From assembly GCA_031551635.1 (NCBI GenBank), contig JAVBNH010000005.1:1-64000 (forward strand): a stretch of DNA of 64,000 bases. Reading direction: 5' to 3'. The position numbers and the translations under genes are program-made. Under the pieces are notes generated by a model. The model made no database searches and was not told the origin of the DNA. It saw nothing but the letters and a program-made list of their open reading frames with translations. This document shows positions 43,499-51,580 of this stretch, piece by piece (positions within the stretch are counted from its first letter, which is position 1; each line of letters opens with the position of its first letter). Source of the stretch: JAVBNH01 sp031551635 (GTDB taxonomy: Bacteria > Bacillota > Clostridia > Oscillospirales > Acutalibacteraceae).

Positions 43499-44710
43499 AT
43501 GACCTTGGTCGAAAGAGAATTTCTGCCTGTTATTTTAGGCGCAGACATCACTGCATACAGCCTCGCGAGGACATTTCACGAGGAGTATCAAGTAAAATCC
43601 CTAGTGCTGAGCATGAAGGAAGCAAAAATAATCTCAAAAAGCAAAATAATTGAAAACAGGCTGTATGACAATCTCGAAAATGAGGAGATTCTTGTTAAGA
43701 CACTCCTCGAGGTCGGCAAAGAATATAAGGGTAAAAAACAATTGATAGTCCTTGGCTGCGGCGACTGGTATGTAAGAGCCTTAATAGAAAATAAGAATGT
43801 GCTCAGCGAATATTATATCATTCCGTATATCGATGAGGAGCTGCTTGATAAAATTGTTTTAAAGGACAAGTTCTACTCAATATGCGAAGAGCTCAGCATT
43901 CCCTACCCGAAAACCTATGTCTATAACTGCCGCGGGGAAAACGACCTAAAATTTGATTTTAATTATCCTGTTATTGCCAAACCGGCAAATTCCGCTCTTT
44001 ATCACTATGCTAAATTCGAGGGCAAGCGCAAGGTTTTCCGCTTTAAGGATGAATCCTCTCTGCGTACAATGCTTTACAATCTTGAAGGCTCAAGCTATGA
44101 TTATAAATTTCTAATTCAGGACTGCATTCCCGGTGACGACACATTTATGAGGGTGCTGACCTGCTACTGTGATAAAAATTCAAAGGTTCAGTTTGCCTCG
44201 CTCGGGCATGTACTGCTTGAGGACCATTCCCCGAGCGCAATAGGTAATCCCGTCGCGATAATCAACGAGGTTAACGAAAAAATCATTGCTGATGCGACGA
44301 AATTCCTCGAGCATGTCGGCTACACGGGATTTGCGAATTTCGACATAAAGTTTGACAGCCGCGACGGCACATATAAGTTTTTTGAAATCAATGTCAGACT
44401 CGGCAGAAGCAATTTTTATGTGACCGGCAGCGGTTTCAACACTGCTAAATGGATAGTCGACGACCTTATTTATCACAAAGAACTGAAATACACGCTAGCG
44501 GACAAAGAAAACCTCTATACTGTCGTGCCGAAGGGTATTATCAAAAAATTTGCCGCAACCCCAGAGCTGAGGGAGAGAGTCACCAGACTTTTCAAGGAGA
44601 AAAAAGTCAGCTACCCCTTAGCGTATAAGGGCGATTTGTCGCCCTTACGCCGATTTTACGTCTACGCTTCGTTCTATAATCAATATAGAAAATATTACAA
44701 AAATGGATAA
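43499..44710 (+). CDS. ATP-grasp ligase, D-aspartate-ligase-like
   Basis: About 403 aa from the ATG after AAGGGACG. ATP-grasp landmarks: PYIDEELLDKIVLKDKF, YPVIAKPANSALYH, the lid FLIQDCIPGDDTFM, GYTGFANFDIKFD and the metal/ATP site KFFEINVRLGRSNF. This carboxylate-amine ligase group includes Enterococcus faecium Asl(fm), which adds D-Asp to the lysine side chain of peptidoglycan precursors. The next two genes supply D-Asp (racemase) and amidation (asparagine synthetase), which supports the same job here. Cytoplasmic, acting on lipid II or UDP-MurNAc-pentapeptide (inference). Confidence 0.85.
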   Translation: MTLVEREFLPVILGADITAYSLARTFHEEYQVKSLVLSMKEAKIISKSKIIENRLYDNLENEEILVKTLLEVGKEYKGKKQLIVLGCGDWYVRALIENKNVLSEYYIIPYIDEELLDKIVLKDKFYSICEELSIPYPKTYVYNCRGENDLKFDFNYPVIAKPANSALYHYAKFEGKRKVFRFKDESSLRTMLYNLEGSSYDYKFLIQDCIPGDDTFMRVLTCYCDKNSKVQFASLGHVLLEDHSPSAIGNPVAIINEVNEKIIADATKFLEHVGYTGFANFDIKFDSRDGTYKFFEINVRLGRSNFYVTGSGFNTAKWIVDDLIYHKELKYTLADKENLYTVVPKGIIKKFAATPELRERVTRLFKEKKVSYPLAYKGDLSPLRRFYVYASFYNQYRKYYKNG

Positions 44711-44738
44711 GCGAATAGCATAATCAGGAGATATATTT

Positions 44739-45473
44739 ATGGAAAAAGAAAAAATTCTGGGTGTCCTCGGTGGTGTCGGGCCACTGGCAACCGTTTATTT
44801 TATGGAGCTTCTTGTCAAGATGACTGACACTCAGCGCGATCAGGGGCATATTTCGAGTCTTGTATTTAATCACGCCTCCATTCCCGACAGAACCGATTTT
44901 ATTCTGGATAATACAAAGCCGAATCCCCTTCCGGTTATGCAGAATGATGCGGCGCTGCTTGAAAAATCCGGCGCTTCAATGATAGTAATCCCCTGCAACA
45001 CAGCCCATTATTTCTATGAACAGATTCAAAAAAATGTCGGGATTCCGATTATAAATATAATAGAAGAAACAGTAAAATATTCAAAAAATCATATTTCGGG
45101 CATAAAAAAACTGGGACTTCTCGCGACAAAAGGCACAATAGCGGCAAAGTCCTATCAGAAATTCTGCGAGCTGTATTCAATAGAATATGCCGTACCCTCA
45201 ATATTCGATGAGCAATCGCTGATGAATATTATTTATGACCAGGTAAAGGCGGGTAAGCCGGTTAATTACGACGAATTTTTCAGGATAACGGACGACCTTC
45301 TTTCAGGCGGTTGTGACGCGGTAATCCTCGGCTGCACCGAATTGTCGGTAATACACAGTGATTTAAAAATGTTGAATCCGTCGGCGCTTCACTCCCGGGC
45401 GATTATCGATTCCATGGAGGTTCTCTCAAAAGTCAGCATCGAGAGCTGTGGAAAAAATGTCAGGGAATTTTAA
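44739..45473 (+). CDS. Aspartate/glutamate racemase family protein (probable aspartate racemase)
   Basis: 244 aa; CAGGAGATATATTT before ATG. Two catalytic cysteines in IPCNTAHYF (about 84) and LGCTELS (about 198), with GVLGGVGPLATVYFM opening the fold as in RacD rather than MurI. Interconverts L- and D-aspartate in the cytoplasm. It follows the ATP-grasp gene by 28 bp and precedes asnB by 35 bp; the trio mirrors D-Asp cross-bridge loci of enterococci and lactococci. Confidence 0.92.
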   Translation: MEKEKILGVLGGVGPLATVYFMELLVKMTDTQRDQGHISSLVFNHASIPDRTDFILDNTKPNPLPVMQNDAALLEKSGASMIVIPCNTAHYFYEQIQKNVGIPIINIIEETVKYSKNHISGIKKLGLLATKGTIAAKSYQKFCELYSIEYAVPSIFDEQSLMNIIYDQVKAGKPVNYDEFFRITDDLLSGGCDAVILGCTELSVIHSDLKMLNPSALHSRAIIDSMEVLSKVSIESCGKNVREF

Positions 45474-45508
45474 TATAATTCATATTTGGAAAGATAACAG
45501 GTAAGAGT

Positions 45509-47368
45509 ATGTGTGGTTTTGTCGGTTTTTTTAACAGTGACGGTGATTCAGAGGTCAATGAAAATATAGTGCGCTCGATGGCGAAAAAAATCGAGCACAG
45601 GGGCCCCGACGACGAGAATTTTTTTATTGACGATAGCATTTCACTCGGTTTCAGGCGTCTGAGCATCATAGACCTTGCCGGAGGCGGTCAGCCAATTCTC
45701 AATGAGGACAGCACAAAAGCCCTTGTTTACAACGGTGAGGTGTATAATTTTCAAGAGCTGCGTGAGGATTTACTAGAAAAGGGTCACATATTTAAAACAA
45801 ACACTGATTCCGAGGTTGTTCTCCACGGATATGAGCAGTATGGCGCGGATTTTCTCAAAAAACTCAGGGGCATGTACGCATTTGTTATCTGGGACAGCGT
45901 TAAAAAGGAGCTTTTCGGCGCAAGAGATATTTTCGGAATAAAGCCGTTTTTTTATTATAATGATGAAAATTCTTTTATTTTCGGTTCTGAAATTAAAAGC
46001 TTTCTTGCAAACCCTCATTTTAAAAAGGAATTTAATAGCGACAGACTTCCGGAATACCTCTGTTTTGAATATATTCCCTCTAATGAGACTCTTTTTAAAA
46101 ATGTTTTCAAGCTTCCGGCAGGCTCGTATTTCCATTACAGCAACAAAAAGATGACCGTCGAGCCGTACTTCGAGCTTAAATACGATATAGACAATCAAAA
46201 AAGCATGACTGACTGGGAAAATATCATCGCCGAAACCTTTGAAGGCTCAACTAAAGCCCACGGAATCAGCGATGTTGAGGTCGGCTGCTTCCTCTCAAGC
46301 GGCGTTGATTCCAGCTATGTCGTGAAGGAAATGGCTAAAAATAATGATGTCAAGACCTTTTCTGTCGGCTTTGAGGAGGAAAAATACAGTGAACTGTCTC
46401 TTGCCGAGCAATTCGCAAATGAAATCGGCGTGAGGATTTTTACAAAAAAAATATCGTCGGACGAATACTTTAATATTGTCCCGACGGTTCAGTATTATAT
46501 GGACGAGCCGCTGCCGAATCCCTCCGCGATTGCTCTCTATTTTCTGACGAAAAAGGCTTCGGAGCAGGTTAAGGTTGTGCTTTCAGGCGAAGGCGCGGAC
46601 GAGCTTTTCGGCGGGTATCATTATTATATCGAGCCGCTTGATTTCGCGTCTTACCAAAAAATCCCTTCATTCCTCCGCAAAACCGCTGCGGTTTTTGCCC
46701 GTACGCTTCCTCAAGGCTTCCACGGCAAGCGTTTCCTCATAAACGGTGCGAAAAAAATGGAGGAGCGTTACATCAGGAATAACTACGTTTTTAACTATAC
46801 TGAGCGCGATAAAGTTCTTTCACCGAATATAAAAGCAGTAAATCCCTCAGCTTTTACAAAACCTTATTTTGAAAAAGTAAAAAATGAGGACGACATCACA
46901 AAAATGCAGTATGTCGACATGAAAACCTGGCTGCTTGATGATATTCTTGTAAAAGCAGACCGCATGAGCATGGCAAATTCCCTTGAGCTGCGTGTACCCT
47001 TTCTTGACAGGGAGATGCTGAATGTCGCGCTCTCGATTCCCTCGAAATACCGTGTTTCAAAAAGCGAAACAAAGCTTGCTCTGCGCGGCGCGGCGGCAAA
47101 GCAGCTGCCCGAAAGAGTATCGGGAATGAGAAAAAAAGGCTTTCCTGTCCCTCTAAATGACTGGCTCAAGCAGGACAAATATTTTAATACGGTAAAAGAA
47201 AAATTCCTGTCCGATACCGCCCGAAAATTTTTCGACACCGACTATATTATGAAACTCCTGAACGAACAGAAAAGCGGTGCGGCGGCTAACATGAAGCGAA
47301 TCTGGTCGCTATATTCCTTTATCATATGGTATGAAATATATTTCATAAATGACGGGAAGGTGGGTTAA
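45509..47368 (+). CDS. Glutamine-hydrolysing asparagine synthase (asnB/asnH type)
   Basis: 619 aa. Class II glutaminase with Cys2 (MCGFVGFFNSDGD), EHRGPDDE, YNGEVYNFQELR; synthetase PP-loop FLSSGVDSSYV, SGEGADELFGGY, and C-terminal RVSGMRKKGFPVPL. Amidates aspartate or an aspartyl group using glutamine. In this operon the likely client is the D-Asp side bridge, as with Lactococcus AsnH; free asparagine synthesis is the alternative. Third gene of the operon; 9 bp from the convergent ATPase gene. Confidence 0.93.
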   Translation: MCGFVGFFNSDGDSEVNENIVRSMAKKIEHRGPDDENFFIDDSISLGFRRLSIIDLAGGGQPILNEDSTKALVYNGEVYNFQELREDLLEKGHIFKTNTDSEVVLHGYEQYGADFLKKLRGMYAFVIWDSVKKELFGARDIFGIKPFFYYNDENSFIFGSEIKSFLANPHFKKEFNSDRLPEYLCFEYIPSNETLFKNVFKLPAGSYFHYSNKKMTVEPYFELKYDIDNQKSMTDWENIIAETFEGSTKAHGISDVEVGCFLSSGVDSSYVVKEMAKNNDVKTFSVGFEEEKYSELSLAEQFANEIGVRIFTKKISSDEYFNIVPTVQYYMDEPLPNPSAIALYFLTKKASEQVKVVLSGEGADELFGGYHYYIEPLDFASYQKIPSFLRKTAAVFARTLPQGFHGKRFLINGAKKMEERYIRNNYVFNYTERDKVLSPNIKAVNPSAFTKPYFEKVKNEDDITKMQYVDMKTWLLDDILVKADRMSMANSLELRVPFLDREMLNVALSIPSKYRVSKSETKLALRGAAAKQLPERVSGMRKKGFPVPLNDWLKQDKYFNTVKEKFLSDTARKFFDTDYIMKLLNEQKSGAAANMKRIWSLYSFIIWYEIYFINDGKVG

Positions 47369-47377
47369 TAATTGCAG

Positions 47378-48595
47378 CTATTCCAACAACCAATCCAATG
47401 CATTTAGTTGTTTAATACCGTTATGCGAGCAGTTCGGCACAAAATCCATGCTTAACAGATACTTTGGATTATGGTCACGAATAGCGTTTAGCGGAGCCAG
47501 CTCCCTGTCTAAAACTGTTTTTCCGTCGATACCCTGACTGCCTTCTAAAGTGTATGCTACCTGATAATATTCCTCTCCATTTTCTCCGACAGCAATAAAA
47601 TCAACTTCAGAATTACCCACTTTTCCGACATACACCTCATACCCTCTGCGTAAAAGCTCGAGATAAACTATATTTTCAAGAATATGCCCCGAATCAGCCT
47701 TTTTATTTCCTAATAGATAATAACGCAAGCCGATATCGGCAATATAATATTTCGCACCGGTCACTAAAAGCTGCCTGCCCTTGATGTCATACCTCTCAGC
47801 TTTATACAAAATAAAACTATCACTAAGCGCACCAAGATATTGCTCCACGGTATGAACGGAAATTTTTTTCCCTCCCGCAGTCATAGTGTTTGCAATTTTA
47901 TTTAATGAGGTGAGGTTGCCGATATTGTCAAAAATGAAACGCGTCACATTATAGAGCCCGGCGACATCGTTGATTTTTTTTCGTGCTACTATATCCTTTA
48001 AAATAACCGAATCAAAAATGCTGCCGAGATAGGTGCGGATATCCTTCTTTTTACTCAGCTCCAGAGAATAAGGAAACGAGCTGTTTTCTAAATAGTTCCG
48101 GTATTTTACGGCTAGCTCACGCAAGTCGCCATGCGCCAAAACATATTCCTTAAAAGAGAGCGGCTGCATTTTTATCTCGACATACCGCCCCGAGAGCAGA
48201 GTAGCCAGATCGCCCGATAAAATATACGCATTGGAACCGGTGATGTAAACATCACAGTTTTTGCGGATATATAAACCGTCAACCGCTCTTTGAAATTCAG
48301 GAATAGTCTGAACCTCATCGATAAAGATATAGTTCATAGCGTCCTCGCAAAGTTGTTCCTTTATATAATTATAAAGCTGCATATATGTCTCAAGCTCATG
48401 GTATTCCGGCATTTCAAGATTCAATCGGATAATTTGCCGCTCCTCAACACCCTGCGTTTTTAAATATTCCTCATATAACTCAAACAACGTTGACTTCCCG
48501 CACCGGCGAATTCCGGTTACAACCTTGATTAAGTCCTTGTCCTTAAAACTTATTAACTGCTCAAGATACTGCGGACGTGCCAATAAACCTTTCAA
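47378..48595 (-). CDS. DUF4143 AAA family ATPase
   Basis: About 405 aa starting at TTG 48595, directly after GAAAGAGGTGATGA; the frame continues upstream without a ribosome site. Walker A GIRRCGKSTLFELY, Walker B YIFIDEVQTI, sensor VYITGSNAYILS, and the C-terminal DUF4143 nuclease-like domain with HILENIVYLELLRRGY, then EVDFIAV. A widespread family in anaerobes, function unresolved (possibly defence or DNA repair). Stands alone, convergent with asnB. Confidence 0.9.
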   Translation of the reverse strand: MKGLLARPQYLEQLISFKDKDLIKVVTGIRRCGKSTLFELYEEYLKTQGVEERQIIRLNLEMPEYHELETYMQLYNYIKEQLCEDAMNYIFIDEVQTIPEFQRAVDGLYIRKNCDVYITGSNAYILSGDLATLLSGRYVEIKMQPLSFKEYVLAHGDLRELAVKYRNYLENSSFPYSLELSKKKDIRTYLGSIFDSVILKDIVARKKINDVAGLYNVTRFIFDNIGNLTSLNKIANTMTAGGKKISVHTVEQYLGALSDSFILYKAERYDIKGRQLLVTGAKYYIADIGLRYYLLGNKKADSGHILENIVYLELLRRGYEVYVGKVGNSEVDFIAVGENGEEYYQVAYTLEGSQGIDGKTVLDRELAPLNAIRDHNPKYLLSMDFVPNCSHNGIKQLNALDWLLE

Positions 48596-48657
48596 ATCAT
48601 CACCTCTTTCAAAAAAGATGATACCACAAAACAGACAACAAGTCAACATGTTTATGC

Positions 48658-48705
48658 AATGAAATGCACAAACTTAATGATTTAATCATGTTTGTGCATT
48701 TCATT
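48658..48705. promoter_or_regulatory. 16-bp perfect inverted repeat between the DUF4143 and PHP genes
   Basis: Arms AATGAAATGCACAAAC and GTTTGTGCATTTCATT around a 16-nt loop that itself contains ATGATTTAATCAT. Only a short T tract follows on the plus strand. It may terminate PHP copy 1 (stop at 48718, minus strand) or be an operator upstream of the ATPase gene. Confidence 0.6.
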
Positions 48706-48717
48706 TAATATTTTTAC

Positions 48718-50019
48718 CTATTTGTTTTTGTGTATATCATAGTAATATTTTCTTTGTTTTTTCGTCAGCCCCAAGGCATATCTCTTAAACAGAATTATCA
48801 GCGGATTGTATCTGCATAAAATCTGGTCAACTATATCGACTCTTCTGCGCAGTCTTGTCGGCTTGTCGTTCGTTTTCGGAATTTCTTCTTTTTGGAGCGT
48901 TACACCTTGCTCAATTACGGTGAACGGCTGCACATATAAGACTCCTCCGTCGCCGGCGATATATGCCCTGACATAAGCTTTTATTTCATTCTCAAATTCG
49001 TTTACACAAATACTTGCGCCCTCTGCAATCTCTTTTTCGCAGGAAACCCAAACAATTTTATTATAATTTTCTGCGTCGATGCTGATGGTGTTCGCCTGAG
49101 CGTCGATGCTGATTTTTTTAATGCGCGGCATTTCACCCAGCCCTTCAAACTCATCACCCAGCTCACACCTCGCATGTCGCGCGGCAGCAAAAAATGTACC
49201 GCTTTCCATGCTTCGGCGTAGCTCCTTGACAGACAGCTCCGGCATTAAATGCACTGTGAAAGCCTTGTCGCATTGGTCGATATTGTGAGAATCACTGAAG
49301 GAGAAGCACCACGGCAAAACACCGTGAGGAATAGTCTTTTTAAGAATATTATCATATAGAATCCGGTCATATTTTGTCATTGTATTCCTACCGCTGTTGA
49401 TGTCGATTCCGACACAGGAAGGATAATCAAGAAAAATCCGCGAAAATTTATTGACATATTCCTCTTTTGAGGCGAGGGAAGCGTCCTTAAATTTTGCCGC
49501 TCTGGTATAATAACCGGGATGGTCAATAAAGGTAATTCCCCCGCATTTTCCGTTTTCACGAACAGGTGTCTCATAATCGCCGTTAACCCCGATAAGAGAC
49601 TGACCATATTCGGCAAAAAAGCCGTTGACATGTGTGTTGAGAAGCACTGCGCCGTTGAGCTCAATGCCGCTCGTGACCTGCAGCATCGGTCGTCTGCTGG
49701 CTCTGCCGACACCATTTTTTATCTCCTCCGCTCGCTCTGTGCTCAAAACCTTAATCGGTTCCTTCGCCTTCGAGCGAAAGGTAGCGAAACGCAAAATCGG
49801 CACTGTCTGCGGCACGCGAGTCCACTCCACACCTAAAACGGCATGGTCAGTTATTGCCAATATGTCATAATCAAGCTTGTAATGCTCCTCAACAAGGTCT
49901 GCTATATGCGTATGCCCGTCGCTTGCGAGTGTATGCACATGCAGCTGCGCTTTATAAGCGTCCCATTTTTCCCAGTCGACGCTCTCATAAGGATTCGTTA
50001 TCAAATATCTTTTTACCAT
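48718..50019 (-). CDS. PHP-domain phosphoesterase, paralog 1 (no signal peptide)
   Basis: 433 aa. PHP motifs: AQLHVHTLASDGH (HxH metal pair and Asp), YDILAITDHAVLG, a GITFIDHPGYY motif and HVNGFFAEYG. Start aligns with the mature region of paralogs 2 and 3 (KRYLITNPYESVDW), so the export signal present in them is missing here. The ATG lies four bases after the T tail of a hairpin, and AGGAGG is on the far side of that hairpin, 44 nt up. The C-terminus has the shared NPLIILFKRYALGLT helix. PHP proteins hydrolyse phosphate esters with a trinuclear metal site; client unknown. Downstream of two paralogs on the same strand. Confidence 0.85.
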   Translation of the reverse strand: MVKRYLITNPYESVDWEKWDAYKAQLHVHTLASDGHTHIADLVEEHYKLDYDILAITDHAVLGVEWTRVPQTVPILRFATFRSKAKEPIKVLSTERAEEIKNGVGRASRRPMLQVTSGIELNGAVLLNTHVNGFFAEYGQSLIGVNGDYETPVRENGKCGGITFIDHPGYYTRAAKFKDASLASKEEYVNKFSRIFLDYPSCVGIDINSGRNTMTKYDRILYDNILKKTIPHGVLPWCFSFSDSHNIDQCDKAFTVHLMPELSVKELRRSMESGTFFAAARHARCELGDEFEGLGEMPRIKKISIDAQANTISIDAENYNKIVWVSCEKEIAEGASICVNEFENEIKAYVRAYIAGDGGVLYVQPFTVIEQGVTLQKEEIPKTNDKPTRLRRRVDIVDQILCRYNPLIILFKRYALGLTKKQRKYYYDIHKNK

Positions 50020-50026
50020 AATAAAA

Positions 50027-50062
50027 AAAGGCGAATTGATTGTAAATAATCTATTCGCCTTT
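50027..50062 (-). terminator. Terminator of PHP paralog 2, or hairpin bridging AGGAGG to the paralog 1 ATG
   Basis: AAAGGCGAAT, 16-nt loop, ATTCGCCTTT, then TTTTATTATGG. AGGAGG directly precedes the hairpin and seven bases separate the stem from the paralog 1 ATG. Confidence 0.75.
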
Positions 50063-50089
50063 CCTCCTGTTTAATTCAATTTATAGTTC

Positions 50090-51499
50090 TTATTTCTCGA
50101 AATGTGTTGCATAGTGCCTGTCAATTTGCTCCTCTGTCAGACCCATTGCATATTTTTTGAAAAGATTCATCAGAGGATTGTTTCTGAAAAGATTCCAGTC
50201 GATAAAGTCTATGAGCGGGCGCAGCCAGCTTGAAATATCCTTAGTCTCCGGAATCTCTTCCTTCACTAGCTCAGTTCCGCTCTCTATAACCGTAAAGGGC
50301 TGGGTATAACAAATACCGCCGGGGCCCTCCAAGTTAACGCGCAGATAAGAGGTAATTTTATCCTCGAAATCATTAATGTCAACAGTATTTATACCAGCCG
50401 CTATAATCTCACCGTTCGAAATCCATTTGATGGAAGTTGTGTTAGCGTCAGGAGTAATAGTAATTGTATTTTCTGCCGCGTTGACAATGACATTTGAAGG
50501 CAAGGGGGGACTAATATTCTCGTCTCCTTCAAAAGTTTCACCAAGCTCTACTCTGGCATGGCGCTGAAGCGAGAAAAATGTACCGTTCTCCATACTGGTG
50601 CGTAGAGCGTCAACAGTCAGCTCCGGCATCATATGCACAGTAAAGGCTCTGTCAAACTCATTTATCTGATGCCCGTCGCTGAAGGTAAAAGCCCAAGGAG
50701 TGACGCCGTAGGGGATAGTTTTTTGCAAAATATTATCATAAAGAATACGGTCATACTTCGTATCATCATCTGATCCGCTGCTGATATCGGTGCCGACGCA
50801 GGTCGGGTTATCGATGAAAATCTTTGCGAATTTGTTGACTATCGCCGGGTCAGAGCTGACTGAAGCGCCCTTGCCGTCATTTGCCTTTGTGTAGCAGCCA
50901 AGATGGTCAAGGAAGGTAATTCCCCCGAATTTCGCATTCATTCTAATCGGGGTTTCATAATCGGCTTCCATTCCGAACGATGCCTGACCGTAGTCGGCAA
51001 AAAAGCCGTTAAGATGGCAGTTTGAAGGAGTAGCCGAGTTCATTTCAACGCCCTGTTTTACCTCGAGCATACCTCTGCCGCCTCTGCCGACACCGCTCTT
51101 GATTTCAGCGGCTCTCTCCTCGCTGAGCGGAATAACCTCGGACATGCCCGTTCTCTCGCGCTTAATAAACCTGAAAAGCGGAACAGTCTGAGGCGCGACT
51201 GTCCAGCCCTTTCCGACGCATGAATGGTCGGTTATGCAAAGGATGTCATAGCCGAGACTGTAATGCTTCTCAACAACATCCTTAAGCTGAACATTACCGT
51301 CGCTGGCGATTGACTGAACATGGAGCTGTGCTTTATATGCTCCCCACGAATTAAAATCAACGTCTTCATAAGGATTTGTAATGTCATAGCTCTTTGTGCC
51401 TGTCTGCGCTTCTGCCGACGGTATTGTAAGAATAAATACACTGCTTAGCAGCAGAAGGCTCAGAAAAACCGAAACAAGTTTTTTTGTTACCTTTTTCAT
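50090..51499 (-). CDS. Secreted PHP-domain phosphoesterase, paralog 2
   Basis: 469 aa with a signal peptide (about 1-31, ending SAEAQT). Same fold as its neighbours but the first metal motif is LHVQSIASDG: the second His of HxH is Gln. Other motifs kept (DILCITDHSCVG, FLDHLGCY, NGFFADYGQ). C-terminal NPLMNLFKKYAMGLT helix. Start preceded by AAAGGAGAAATTTAC. Has its own terminators on both sides, so it is probably transcribed separately. A change at a metal ligand suggests altered metal number or a binding role (inference). Confidence 0.87.
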   Translation of the reverse strand: MKKVTKKLVSVFLSLLLLSSVFILTIPSAEAQTGTKSYDITNPYEDVDFNSWGAYKAQLHVQSIASDGNVQLKDVVEKHYSLGYDILCITDHSCVGKGWTVAPQTVPLFRFIKRERTGMSEVIPLSEERAAEIKSGVGRGGRGMLEVKQGVEMNSATPSNCHLNGFFADYGQASFGMEADYETPIRMNAKFGGITFLDHLGCYTKANDGKGASVSSDPAIVNKFAKIFIDNPTCVGTDISSGSDDDTKYDRILYDNILQKTIPYGVTPWAFTFSDGHQINEFDRAFTVHMMPELTVDALRTSMENGTFFSLQRHARVELGETFEGDENISPPLPSNVIVNAAENTITITPDANTTSIKWISNGEIIAAGINTVDINDFEDKITSYLRVNLEGPGGICYTQPFTVIESGTELVKEEIPETKDISSWLRPLIDFIDWNLFRNNPLMNLFKKYAMGLTEEQIDRHYATHFEK

Positions 51500-51532
51500 G
51501 TAAATTTCTCCTTTAATTCATTAAGTTCATTT

Positions 51533-51566
51533 AAAAACCCTTTGAGAGAAAACTCTCTCAAAGGGT
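51533..51566 (-). terminator. Terminator after PHP paralog 3
   Basis: On the minus strand CCCTTTGAGAG, loop, CTCTCAAAGGG followed by TTTTTAAATG; 15 bp past the stop of paralog 3. Confidence 0.88.
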
Positions 51567-51580
51567 ATAGTCGCTAAAAC

